In this document: in pieces, positions 17,373 to 25,762 of the stretch
Numbering within the stretch: the first letter of the stretch is position 1
How the letters are laid out: every line of letters begins with the position of its first letter
NCBI RefSeq assembly: GCF_007830335.1
Contig: NZ_VLKU01000007.1
Span: forward strand, 124,001 to 188,000
Direction of reading: 5' to 3'
Length of the DNA: 64,000 bases
DNA from: Paracoccus sulfuroxidans
GTDB taxonomy: Bacteria > Pseudomonadota > Alphaproteobacteria > Rhodobacterales > Rhodobacteraceae
Translations under genes and position numbers: made by a program
The notes under the pieces: model-generated
The model's input: only the letters and a program-made list of their open reading frames with translations
Database searches by the model: none
Told to the model about the DNA's origin: nothing

Positions 17373-18587
17373 ATGTCCCTGTTGGGCGAGCCATGCGAGG
17401 CGCTGGTCATCGGCGCGGGTCCCGCCGGGCTGATGGCCGCCGAAGAACTGGCGCGGGCCGGACATCGGGTCATTCTGGCCGAGGCCATGCCCACGCCTGC
17501 GCGCAAATTCCTGATGGCCGGGAAGTCCGGGTTGAACCTGACCAAATCCGAGGCGCGCGAGGCGTTTATGGCGCGGTTTTCCGGGGCTCTGCCCCGGACC
17601 CCGGGATATTTGGGCATGAAAGAAATGGGGCCCGAGGAGGTCATGGCCTGGGCGCGAGGGCTGGGAATTGAGCTGTTTACTGGCTCGACCGGGCGGGTGT
17701 TTCCGCTGGGGATGAAGGCCTCGCCCCTGTTGCGGGGCTGGCTGGCGCGGTTGCGGGGGTTCGGGGTTGAGTTGCGGACGCGCTGGCGTTGGGCGGGGTT
17801 TCAGGGCGGCGGGCTGGTTTTCGAGACGCCTGAAGGTGCGAGGGTTTTGCGGCCGCGCGTTACGGTTCTGGCATTGGGCGGGGCAAGCTGGGGGCGGCTC
17901 GGCTCGGACGCGGCCTGGGTGCCGTGGCTGCGCGAGAAGGGGGTTGAGATTGCTGCTTTTCAGCCCGCGAACATGGGGTTTCGGGTCAGCTGGAGCGAGC
18001 CGATGCGGCGCTTTCAGGGGCAGCCGGTCAAGGGGACGGCGATCCATGTGGGCGGTGTGGTCGGGCGCGGCGAATGGGTGCTGACGCAGGAGGGCATCGA
18101 GGGCGGCGGGATTTATGAGCTGTCGGCACCGATGCGCGATGGCGCGCCTGCCTTTGTCGATCTGATGCCCGATGTGGCGGAAGGCGAGGTTGCCTTGAGG
18201 CTGGCCCGCGTGCCTGCGCGGCAATCAAGCGCCAATCGGCTGCGCCGGGTTCTGGGCGATCCGCTGAAGGTGGCTTTGCTGCGGGAATGGGGCGGGCCTT
18301 TGCCTGCGACCCATGCCGAGATGGCCGGACTCATCAAGGCTCTGCCGCTGCGGCATGAGGGACCGCTGGGGATCGAGCGTGCGATCTCGGTCGCAGGAGG
18401 GATCATGGCCGAGGCGCTGACCGAAGGGCTTGAGTTGCGCGCCTTGCCCGGCTTCTTTGCGGCGGGCGAGATGCTGGATTGGGAGGCCCCGACCGGAGGC
18501 TATCTGCTGACCGGCTGTCTAAGCTCGGGCCGATGCGCCGGGCGCAGCGCGGCGCGGCGGCTGGGCCCTGCGCCCGAGGGGCATTGA
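17373..18587 (+). CDS. TIGR03862-type FAD-dependent flavoprotein
   Basis: A 404-residue NAD(P)/FAD-dependent oxidoreductase of the HI0933 / BaiN-like superfamily. The FAD-binding dinucleotide motif VIGAGPAGLMAAEELARAG lies near residues 12-30; AGKSGLNLTKSE is the conserved second motif, and TGGYLLTGCLSSG closes the FAD fold. Reaction and substrate are unknown. The gene uses GGG, TTG and GTT codons far more than its neighbours, with long G runs on the coding strand from about 17,560 to 18,200, hinting at a different history or weak codon selection. It follows holA by one base. Confidence 0.88.
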   Translation: MSLLGEPCEALVIGAGPAGLMAAEELARAGHRVILAEAMPTPARKFLMAGKSGLNLTKSEAREAFMARFSGALPRTPGYLGMKEMGPEEVMAWARGLGIELFTGSTGRVFPLGMKASPLLRGWLARLRGFGVELRTRWRWAGFQGGGLVFETPEGARVLRPRVTVLALGGASWGRLGSDAAWVPWLREKGVEIAAFQPANMGFRVSWSEPMRRFQGQPVKGTAIHVGGVVGRGEWVLTQEGIEGGGIYELSAPMRDGAPAFVDLMPDVAEGEVALRLARVPARQSSANRLRRVLGDPLKVALLREWGGPLPATHAEMAGLIKALPLRHEGPLGIERAISVAGGIMAEALTEGLELRALPGFFAAGEMLDWEAPTGGYLLTGCLSSGRCAGRSAARRLGPAPEGH

Positions 18588-18637
18588 CCCCGCCAAGGGA
18601 GAGGCGCAGTTATGGCGCATCATCCGATGAGGCGCGC

Positions 18638-19894
18638 ATGACCAGCCAGACATCCCGAGCCAACCTGTTCACCCCGGTCCTGATCGGCGGATCGCTGATC
18701 CTGCTGATCAACTTTGCGCTGCGTGCCAGCTTCGGCGTGTTCCAGATCCCGATCGGTGAGGATTTCGGCTGGCCGCGGGCCGAGTTCTCGTTGGCCATCG
18801 CCATCCAGAACCTGGCCTGGGGGATCGGGCAGCCGATCTTCGGCGCGCTCGCCGAACGCTGGGGCGACCGCTGGTCGATCATCATTGGCGCCATGCTCTA
18901 TTCGCTGGGACTGGTGCTGACCGCCTTCGCGACCACACCCGCCAGCATGCAACTGCTTGAAGTCATGGTCGGTTTCGGCATCGCGGGCACCGGTTTCGGG
19001 GTCATCCTTGCCATCGTCGGACGCGCCAGCAGCGACAAGAACCGCAGCCTTGCGCTTGGCATCGCCACCGCCGCCGGATCGGCGGGTCAAGTCTTCGGCG
19101 CGCCCTTGGCCGAGATCCTGCTGAGCTATTACACTTGGCCTACCGTCTTCATCATTTTCGGCGGGATCATCCTGCTGTGCCTTGCCTTCCTGCCGATGCT
19201 GGGCGACGGCAAGCCCGCCTCGCGCGCGCAGCTTGAGGAGAGCATGGGCTCGGTCCTGAAGCGCGCTTTCCGCGATCCGTCCTATCTGATGATCTTTGTG
19301 GGCTTCTTTTCCTGCGGCTATCAGCTGGCCTTCATCACCGCGCATTTCCCCGCCATGATCGCCGAGATGTGCGGCCCGATCGCGCCCTCAAGCCCGCTGG
19401 CCTCGCTGGGGATCACCACGACCTCGGCGCTCGGGGCCATCGCCATCTCATTGATCGGGCTTGCGAATATCGGCGGGTCGATCTTTGCGGGCTGGCTGGG
19501 CAATCGCTATACCAAGAAATACCTGCTGGCGATTATCTATACCCTGCGGACGCTGGCCTCGGCGGCCTTCATCCTGATGCCGATCACGCCCACCAGCGTC
19601 ATCGTCTTTTCGCTGGTCATGGGTGCGCTGTGGCTGGCCACCGTGCCGCTGACCTCGGGGCTGGTCGCCTATATGTACGGGCTGCGCTATATGGGCACGC
19701 TTTACGGCTTCGTCTTCCTCAGCCACCAGCTGGGCTCGTTCCTGGGTGTCTGGTTGGGTGGCAAGATGTATGACATCTATGGCAACTACACGCTGGTCTG
19801 GTGGGTTGGCGTGGGTGTCGGCGCGTTCTCGGCCCTGATCCACCTGCCGATCCGCGAGGAACCGGCCCAGATCGCGGTCCCCGCCCGGGCCTGA
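18638..19894 (+). CDS. MFS transporter (oxalate/formate-antiporter-like)
   Basis: A 418-residue inner-membrane major facilitator with about 12 predicted helices. Typical features are LRASFGVFQIPIGEDFGWPR in the first helices, the GERWGDR-like loop (LAERWGDRWSII), and GLRYMGTLYGFVFLSHQLGSFLGVW near the C-terminus. That last motif is common in monocarboxylate and oxalate/formate-type carriers, but the substrate is not certain. I start at 18638 (GAGGCGCGC just upstream); the longer frame to 18479 lies inside the flavoprotein gene. Its stop is followed 15 bases later by the CTG-initiated glycosyltransferase gene, so the genes are probably transcribed together. Confidence 0.88.
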   Translation: MTSQTSRANLFTPVLIGGSLILLINFALRASFGVFQIPIGEDFGWPRAEFSLAIAIQNLAWGIGQPIFGALAERWGDRWSIIIGAMLYSLGLVLTAFATTPASMQLLEVMVGFGIAGTGFGVILAIVGRASSDKNRSLALGIATAAGSAGQVFGAPLAEILLSYYTWPTVFIIFGGIILLCLAFLPMLGDGKPASRAQLEESMGSVLKRAFRDPSYLMIFVGFFSCGYQLAFITAHFPAMIAEMCGPIAPSSPLASLGITTTSALGAIAISLIGLANIGGSIFAGWLGNRYTKKYLLAIIYTLRTLASAAFILMPITPTSVIVFSLVMGALWLATVPLTSGLVAYMYGLRYMGTLYGFVFLSHQLGSFLGVWLGGKMYDIYGNYTLVWWVGVGVGAFSALIHLPIREEPAQIAVPARA

Positions 19895-19909
19895 GACAGG
19901 AGAAGCGTC

Positions 19910-21640
19910 CTGCCCATCATCCACCAGATCCGCCGCGCGGGGCAAAGCTTCCTGCGCGCGGCGCGCAGCAAGGGGCTGGGCTCCAGCGCCGCCAAGGCGG
20001 GGGCGATTCTGCTGAAGGAAGGGCCGCAGGGCATCCTGCGCAGGCTGAAGGCGCAGGGGCGCGCGCCGCTGGCGCTGTCGGACCCCAGCGGAGACCCGCG
20101 CGCCGTCGCGATCCTGACCACGCCGCATGCCGAAAGCATCGCGCAGATGATGGCCGACATCCTGCGCACGCATGGCTACCGCGCGCAGATCGCGCAGGAT
20201 GCCGCGGGTGCAGCGGGATTCGCGCATTGTCTGGTGATCTCGCCCCAGAACTTCCGGCGATTGCCGCCGAATTACATCGCCTTTCAGCTGGAACAAAGCG
20301 TCAGCCAGCGTTGGTTCACACCGGACTATGTCGGAAAGCTTGAGGCGGCGCGGGCGGTGCTGGATTACTCGTGCGAGAATCTGGGCTTTCTGCAAGAGAA
20401 GGGCCTGCCGTTTGAGCGGCTGTTCTGGCTGCCCATCGACACCGATCCGACGGTGGCGCGCGGCAAGAAATCCGCCGCGCGGAAGGGAGCGCTGTTTTAT
20501 GGCGACGCCTTCTCGCCCCGGCGGAAAGAGATCCTGACCCAGCTGAAAGCCGCCATCCCCGAATTGCAGATCGCGACGAACCTGTTCGGGGCCGATCTGT
20601 CGACGGCGCTGCGCAACACCGCCGTGGTGGTGAACGTCCATTTCTATGACGGCGCGCTGCTTGAGACGACCCGCATCAATCAGGCCCTGTCGCATGGCGC
20701 GATGGTCGTCAGCGAGGTGGGGGCCGACGCCGCCAATCATGGCGCGCTGCGGGATGTCGTGGATTTCGCCCCGGTCGGCGATGTCGAGGCGCTGATCCGG
20801 CTGACCCGTCGCGCGCTCGACGATGCCGAGCACCGGCAGGCGCGGCTGGGCACCATCGCCTCTTTCGCGACGCGCACCGACAACCGCTTTCGCGCGGGTT
20901 TCCGGCGCTTCCTGCTGGCGCAGGACATGATCTCATTCGACGAATTCAACCAGGCCGAGCCCAACTGGCCCGCGCCCCTTGAGGCCGAGGTCACGCGCCG
21001 CATCTGCCTGACCCTGCCCGAAACCTCGGCGCGCCGGACGCAGTTCCTGTCGCAGGCGCCGGCGGCGGATTTCATGCTGTGGGACGGGTTGCGCGGCCAG
21101 CCCGGCTGGCGCGGCGCGGCCTTCAGCCACAGCCAGATCTGCCGCCGCCTGATCGCCGAGGGTGAGGAGCTGGCCATCATCTGCGAAGATGACGTGCTGT
21201 TCCCGGCGGATTTCGAAGAACGTCTGGACCTCGTGCAGCGCTATCTGGCGCGCACCGAATGGGAGATGTTTTCGGGCTTCATCGCCGATCTGCACCCCGA
21301 GGCGAAGATCCTCGCGATCGAGGAGTTCGAGGGCGTCACCTTCGTCCATATCGACCGCGCGGTCAGCATGGTCTTCAACATCCTGCGCCGTCCGGTGATG
21401 CAGCATCTGGCGGAATGGAACGCGGAAAACGACAACCCCTATACCAACACCATCGACCGCTGGCTGGAAAACCGGCCGACGCGCGTTGTGGTGGCACTGC
21501 CGTTTCTGGTCGGGCACCGCAGCGATGCGAAATCGACGCTGCGTGAAGACCAGATCACCCGCTATGACGAACTGTCGCAACGCTCGCTGGAGCTGCTTGA
21601 CCGCAAGATCCGGGCGTTTCGCGCGGGCCGGGCAGGGTGA
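19910..21640 (+). CDS. Two-domain glycosyltransferase (GT-B-like + LPS GT25-type), CTG start
   Basis: A 576-residue protein if read from the CTG at 19910. AGGAG lies 7 bases upstream, no ATG, GTG or TTG exists in frame between the preceding stop and 20147, and the encoded M-PIIHQIRRAGQSFLRAARSK is a plausible N-terminus. Starting at 20147 would cut off the beginning of the first domain, AVAILTTPHAESIAQ. Residues about 70-330 resemble a GT-B/CgeB-like transferase. Residues about 350-570 are a family 25 LPS glycosyltransferase with LTLPETSARRTQFL, HSQICRRLIAEGEELAII and the acidic EDDV motif. It probably modifies a surface glycan. The fusion and non-canonical start are unusual. Confidence 0.75.
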   Translation: MPIIHQIRRAGQSFLRAARSKGLGSSAAKAGAILLKEGPQGILRRLKAQGRAPLALSDPSGDPRAVAILTTPHAESIAQMMADILRTHGYRAQIAQDAAGAAGFAHCLVISPQNFRRLPPNYIAFQLEQSVSQRWFTPDYVGKLEAARAVLDYSCENLGFLQEKGLPFERLFWLPIDTDPTVARGKKSAARKGALFYGDAFSPRRKEILTQLKAAIPELQIATNLFGADLSTALRNTAVVVNVHFYDGALLETTRINQALSHGAMVVSEVGADAANHGALRDVVDFAPVGDVEALIRLTRRALDDAEHRQARLGTIASFATRTDNRFRAGFRRFLLAQDMISFDEFNQAEPNWPAPLEAEVTRRICLTLPETSARRTQFLSQAPAADFMLWDGLRGQPGWRGAAFSHSQICRRLIAEGEELAIICEDDVLFPADFEERLDLVQRYLARTEWEMFSGFIADLHPEAKILAIEEFEGVTFVHIDRAVSMVFNILRRPVMQHLAEWNAENDNPYTNTIDRWLENRPTRVVVALPFLVGHRSDAKSTLREDQITRYDELSQRSLELLDRKIRAFRAGRAG

Positions 21641-21702
21641 TGCACTTGCACTTTTCCCCGGCGTGGCGCAGCTTCGCTCGGGTCTGAAGGAGAGCCGGAA
21701 AT

Positions 21703-22896
21703 ATGCAAGCGCTGTGGTCTGCGGGCATGGTCAGCCTGATCCTCGGGTATGTTCTCAGCCAGTTCTATCGCGCCTTTCTGGCGGTCCTGACGCCGACCCT
21801 GCAGACCGAGTTGGGGGCAGGGCCCGCCGATCTCGCGCTGTCGTCGGGGCTTTGGTACATCGCCTTCGCCGCCATGCAGATCCCGGTCGGCTGGGCGCTG
21901 GATCGCTTCGGCCCGCGCGAAACGGTCTCGGTGCTGCTGGCCGTTGGCGGGGCAGGTGGGGCGGCAGTTTTTGGGCTGGCGCAGGCGCCCTGGCATCTTC
22001 ATGTCGCGATGGCGCTGCTCGGGATCGGCTGCGCGCCGGTCATGATGGGCAGCTATTTCATCTTTGCCCGCACGCTGCCGCCCGCGTCGCTGAGCGCGGC
22101 AGGCGGGGCGGTCGTGGGCTTCGGCTCGCTGGGGAATATGCTGGGCGCAGCGCCGCTAGTCTGGGTGATCGACCAGATCAGCTGGCGTCCGACGCTGGCG
22201 TGCCTCGCCATCGTGACGCTGGCCGTCTCGACGACGATCTGGGTGTTCGTGACCAATCCGCCGAAGCTGACCGGAACCCAGCCCAAGGCCTCGCTGAGGG
22301 GGCTTTTGCAGATCCGCGAATGGCGGCTGATCCTGCCCTTGCTGGGTGTGACCTATGCGGCTTCGGCCTGTATTCGCGGGCTCTGGGCCGGACCCTATCT
22401 GGCCGAGGTTTACGGCGTCAGCGACTATCTGATCGGCTGGGTTACGCTGGGGATGGGCCTTGCCATGGTCACGGCGAACCTCTCGGTCGGGCGGATCGTG
22501 CGGCTTCTGGGGTCGGACAAGCGCGTCTCGCTGGTCAATACGGTGCTGCTGTGCTGCGTGCTGGCGCTGCTGGCCATCGCGCCGGGGGCCAGCCTGACGC
22601 TTTCGGCGGTGCTGCTGGTGATGGTCTGCGTCTCGGACAGTTCCTATTCGCTCATCATGTCGCATGGCCGGGCGTTCCTGCCGCAACATCTGGTCGGGCG
22701 AGGGATCACATTCATGAACATGATCTCGATTGCCGGGGTCGGGGTGATGCAATTCCTGTCGCGCCCGGTGTATCTTTCGGTCTCGGGCAACCATCCCCCG
22801 GCGCAGGCCTATGGCTATATCTTCCTGTTTTTCCTGATTCCGCTGCTGATCGGATTGGGGTTCTACATCTTCAGCGCAGAGGACCGTCATGGCTGA
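21703..22896 (+). CDS. MFS transporter in the glycan cluster
   Basis: A 397-residue membrane protein with about 12 helices. The N-terminal half has FYRAFLAVLTPTLQTELGAG and the loop motif LDRFGPRETVS; the C-terminal half includes RAFLPQHLVGRGITFMNMIS. It resembles NarK/hexuronate-type MFS carriers, but the substrate is unknown. GAAGGAG lies upstream of the ATG. Its end overlaps the GT4 gene by 8 bases, so it is translated with the glycosyltransferases; a role in moving a precursor or nutrient for the surface glycan is inferred from context only. Confidence 0.85.
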   Translation: MQALWSAGMVSLILGYVLSQFYRAFLAVLTPTLQTELGAGPADLALSSGLWYIAFAAMQIPVGWALDRFGPRETVSVLLAVGGAGGAAVFGLAQAPWHLHVAMALLGIGCAPVMMGSYFIFARTLPPASLSAAGGAVVGFGSLGNMLGAAPLVWVIDQISWRPTLACLAIVTLAVSTTIWVFVTNPPKLTGTQPKASLRGLLQIREWRLILPLLGVTYAASACIRGLWAGPYLAEVYGVSDYLIGWVTLGMGLAMVTANLSVGRIVRLLGSDKRVSLVNTVLLCCVLALLAIAPGASLTLSAVLLVMVCVSDSSYSLIMSHGRAFLPQHLVGRGITFMNMISIAGVGVMQFLSRPVYLSVSGNHPPAQAYGYIFLFFLIPLLIGLGFYIFSAEDRHG

Positions 22897-23920
22897 GATC
22901 GACGTCGTCGCCCCCAATCTGAAGAAGCGCCTGTCGGGGGTGACGGCAACCGTGGTGCGCCTGATCCCGATCCAGTCCCGGCTGATCGGCATCACCACCA
23001 CCGGCCCGGGCCTGCCGTCCGAGCTGCCGCATATCTCGCTGGGTCAGGCGGCCACCCTGCCGCGCAACCGCTGGCGGGTCTGGCATGCGCGCCGAAATAC
23101 CGAGATGGCGCTTGGCCTCATCTATCGCTATATCCTGCAGCGTAAATACAAAATGTTGTTTACCTCCGCCGCGCAAAGACAACATACGGGGTTCACCCGC
23201 TGGCTGATCCGGCGTCAGGATGCGCTGATTGCAACCTCGCCCCAGGCGGCCAGCTATCTTGAGCGCCCAGCGACGGTGATCCTGCACGGGGTCGACACCC
23301 AGATCTTCCACCCCGTCCCCGATCGCGCCGCGCTTCGCGCCGAACTGGGCTTTGCCCCCGATGACATCGTGATCGGCTGCTTTGGCCGCGTGCGGGCGCA
23401 AAAAGGCGTGGACCTGCTGGTCGAGGCGGCGCTGCGGCTGTTCCCTTCGCGCCCCCGCGCCCGGCTGGTCTTCACCGGTCGCGTCACCTCGGACAATGAA
23501 AGCTTCGTGGCGGATCTGAAAGCGCGGCTGCAGGCTGCAGGCATTGCCGACCGCGTCTCATTCCTGGGCGAGTTGCCGTGGCAAGACGTCGTGCGCCATT
23601 ATCAGGCTATCGACCTTTTCGCCGCCCCCGCCCGGTGGGAGGGCTTCGGCCTGACGCCCCTCGAGGCAATGGCCTGCGGCGTGCCCGTCGTCGCCAGCCG
23701 CGTCGGCGCGTTCGAGACGCTGATCCGCGACGGCATCACCGGCAGCCTTGTCGCCCGCGACAATGCCGATGAGCTGACCGAGGCGCTGGCCTATTGGCTG
23801 GATGACGACGCCGGGCGGCTGGTCGCGGGCCAGACCGCGCGGGCGCATGTGGTCGACAACCACTCGATCGAGGACGAGGCCCGCGCCATCGTCGACGTCT
23901 ATCGGAAACTGCTGGCATGA
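22889..23920 (+). CDS. Glycosyltransferase family 4, LPS mannosyltransferase-like
   Basis: A 343-residue GT-B transferase. The GT4 signature EGFGLTPLEAMACGVPVVAS lies near residues 250-270 and the donor-site segment IGCFGRVRAQKGVDLLVEA near 165-185; VILHGVDTQIFHP is a further family motif. The N-terminus LKKRLSGVTATVVRLIPIQ is typical of alphaproteobacterial core-LPS mannosyl- or galactosyltransferases (LpcC-type). It would act on the cytosolic face of the inner membrane, using a nucleotide sugar. It overlaps the MFS gene by 8 bases and the GT29-like gene by 4, making one operon. Confidence 0.9.
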   Translation: MAEIDVVAPNLKKRLSGVTATVVRLIPIQSRLIGITTTGPGLPSELPHISLGQAATLPRNRWRVWHARRNTEMALGLIYRYILQRKYKMLFTSAAQRQHTGFTRWLIRRQDALIATSPQAASYLERPATVILHGVDTQIFHPVPDRAALRAELGFAPDDIVIGCFGRVRAQKGVDLLVEAALRLFPSRPRARLVFTGRVTSDNESFVADLKARLQAAGIADRVSFLGELPWQDVVRHYQAIDLFAAPARWEGFGLTPLEAMACGVPVVASRVGAFETLIRDGITGSLVARDNADELTEALAYWLDDDAGRLVAGQTARAHVVDNHSIEDEARAIVDVYRKLLA

Positions 23921-24531
23921 ACCGGCTGGCATTTCTGGCTGCGCGGGTTCTGAGGAACGAAACCGCCTTGCAAAGCCTGTCGACGCCGCAACCCCAAGTG
24001 CTTTCGGCGCTGAAGGGCAAGCGTGTGGCGCTGATCGGCAACGCCCGTGCGCTGGCCGAGACGCGCGATGGGCCGGAAATCGACGCCGCCGATCTGGTGA
24101 TCCGCATCAACCGCGCGCCCATGCCCGACCCCGCCAGCCACGGCACCCGCTGCGACTGGCTGGCGCTGGCCGTGCGACTGGGCGAGGAAGACCGCGCCCG
24201 TCTGAACCCGGATCGCATCCTGTGGATGTCGCCCAAGCGCAAACGGCTAGACTGGCGGACCGCGCATAGCCCCGGCTTCTATCTGCACCCGCTGGGCGAC
24301 TATCACGCGCTGGCGCAGAAGCTGGGCGCACCACCCACGACGGGCGCGATGATGATCGACCTGATCGCGCGGTCAGACATGGCGCAGCTTGACCTTTACG
24401 GCTTTGATTTCTTTGCCTCCCTGTCGCTGTCCGGGCGCCGCACGGCCGATCAGGTGCCGCATGATTTCAGCAGCGAGGCGGATTGGGTCAACCAGCTGAT
24501 CCTGGCAGATCGCCGGATTTCGCTTCATTAA
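23917..24531 (+). CDS. Glycosyltransferase family 29-like (sialyl-motif) protein
   Basis: A 204-residue protein. VALIGNARALAETRDGPEID followed by AADLVIRINRAP is the sialyl motif L pattern (GN..., ID..D.V.R.N). TTGAMMIDLIAR and LYGFDFF fit motif S, and a histidine with glutamate in VPHDFSSEADW fits the VS motif. Family 29 enzymes transfer sialic acid in animals; bacterial members are short and their donor sugar is not established. No sialic acid synthesis gene is in the window. It overlaps the GT4 gene by 4 bases and is the last gene of the cluster. Confidence 0.75.
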   Translation: MNRLAFLAARVLRNETALQSLSTPQPQVLSALKGKRVALIGNARALAETRDGPEIDAADLVIRINRAPMPDPASHGTRCDWLALAVRLGEEDRARLNPDRILWMSPKRKRLDWRTAHSPGFYLHPLGDYHALAQKLGAPPTTGAMMIDLIARSDMAQLDLYGFDFFASLSLSGRRTADQVPHDFSSEADWVNQLILADRRISLH

Positions 24532-24634
24532 GACAAGATTTGCCAGCACTTCTGGCGATTTGACGAAATCTCACTTCCCCTTTCCTTCGATTCGCCCTAT
24601 ATCGCGGCGTCTTTAATGAAAGGGACCCCTGCAA

Positions 24635-25657
24635 ATGGGCTACAAGGTCGTTGTCGCCGGCGCCACGGGGAACGTGGGTCGCGAAATGCTGAATATTCTG
24701 GCCGAGCGCCAGTTTCCTGCTGATGAGGTTGTCGCTCTGGCTTCGCGCCGGAGCCTTGGCACTGAGGTCAGCTATGGCGACAAGACCCTGAAGACCAAGG
24801 ACATCGAGGGGTTCGACTTCACCGGCTATGACATCGCACTGTTCGCGATCGGCTCGGATGCGACCAAGATCTATGCGCCGATTGCCGCCTCGCAGGGCTG
24901 CGTCGTCATCGATAACTCGTCGCTGTATCGCTATGACCCGGAAATCCCGCTGATCGTGCCCGAGGTGAACCCGGACGCGATCGAGGATTATCGCAACAAG
25001 ATGATCATCGCGAACCCCAACTGCTCGACCGCGCAGATGGTTGTGGCGCTGAAGCCGCTGCATGACCGCGCGCGCATCAAGCGCGTCGTCGTCTCGACCT
25101 ATCAGTCGGTTTCGGGCGCAGGCAAAGAGGGCATTGATGAGCTTTGGGACCAGACCAAGGGCATGTATGTGCCGGGTCAGGAGGTCGCACCGAAGAAGTT
25201 CCAGAAGCAGATCGCCTTCAACGTGATCCCGCAGATCGACGTCTTCCTTGATAGTGGCGACACCAAGGAAGAATGGAAAATGGCGGCGGAAACGAAGAAG
25301 ATCATGGACACGTCGATCAAGGTCACCGCGACCTGCGTCCGCGTGCCGGTCTTTGTCGGCCACTCCGAGTCGATCAACGTCGAGTTCGAGGATTTCCTGG
25401 ACGAGGACGAGGCTCGCGACATCCTGCGCGAAGCGCCGGGCGTGCTGGTCGTCGACAAGCGTGAGCCGGGCGGCTACGTCACCCCGGTCGAATGCGTCGG
25501 CGATTTCGCCACCTTCGTGTCGCGCATCCGTCAGGACGTGACGGTCGAAAACGGCCTGAACCTGTGGTGCGTCAGCGACAACCTGCGCAAGGGCGCGGCG
25601 CTGAACACCGTCCAGATCGCCGAATTGCTGGGCAACCGGGTTCTGAAAAAGGGCTGA
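24635..25657 (+). CDS. asd: Aspartate-semialdehyde dehydrogenase
   Basis: A 340-residue enzyme that reduces beta-aspartyl phosphate to aspartate semialdehyde with NADPH, at the branch point to lysine, diaminopimelate, threonine and methionine. The cofactor loop is VVVAGATGNVGREML (residues 5-19) and the active-site nucleophile is C130 in NPNCSTAQM; VSTYQSVSGAGKEGIDEL is the conserved catalytic segment. Length is normal. AAAGGGA lies upstream of the ATG. It has its own terminator. dapB, the next lysine-branch step but one, lies elsewhere in this window (51.4 kb). Confidence 0.97.
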   Translation: MGYKVVVAGATGNVGREMLNILAERQFPADEVVALASRRSLGTEVSYGDKTLKTKDIEGFDFTGYDIALFAIGSDATKIYAPIAASQGCVVIDNSSLYRYDPEIPLIVPEVNPDAIEDYRNKMIIANPNCSTAQMVVALKPLHDRARIKRVVVSTYQSVSGAGKEGIDELWDQTKGMYVPGQEVAPKKFQKQIAFNVIPQIDVFLDSGDTKEEWKMAAETKKIMDTSIKVTATCVRVPVFVGHSESINVEFEDFLDEDEARDILREAPGVLVVDKREPGGYVTPVECVGDFATFVSRIRQDVTVENGLNLWCVSDNLRKGAALNTVQIAELLGNRVLKKG

Positions 25658-25684
25658 TCGCCCGGCAGACCCCTACGGATAAGT

Positions 25685-25716
25685 GAGGACGCCCCAGCGG
25701 GCGTCCTCTTGCTTTT
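25685..25716 (+). terminator. Rho-independent terminator of asd
   Basis: A 10-bp perfect stem GAGGACGCCC (25685-25694) with GGGCGTCCTC (25699-25708), a 4-base loop and a TTGCTTTT tail, 28 bases after the asd stop. Confidence 0.9.
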
Positions 25717-25762
25717 CGGCCCTGCCTCTTTGACTCTGCGCGCAGTTCATGAGGAGGCCCCG

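Noticed and set aside
23260..23300. Possible split between the MFS and GT4 genes suggesting a fusion
   Set aside because: The frames differ and only 8 bases overlap; both proteins are complete on their own.
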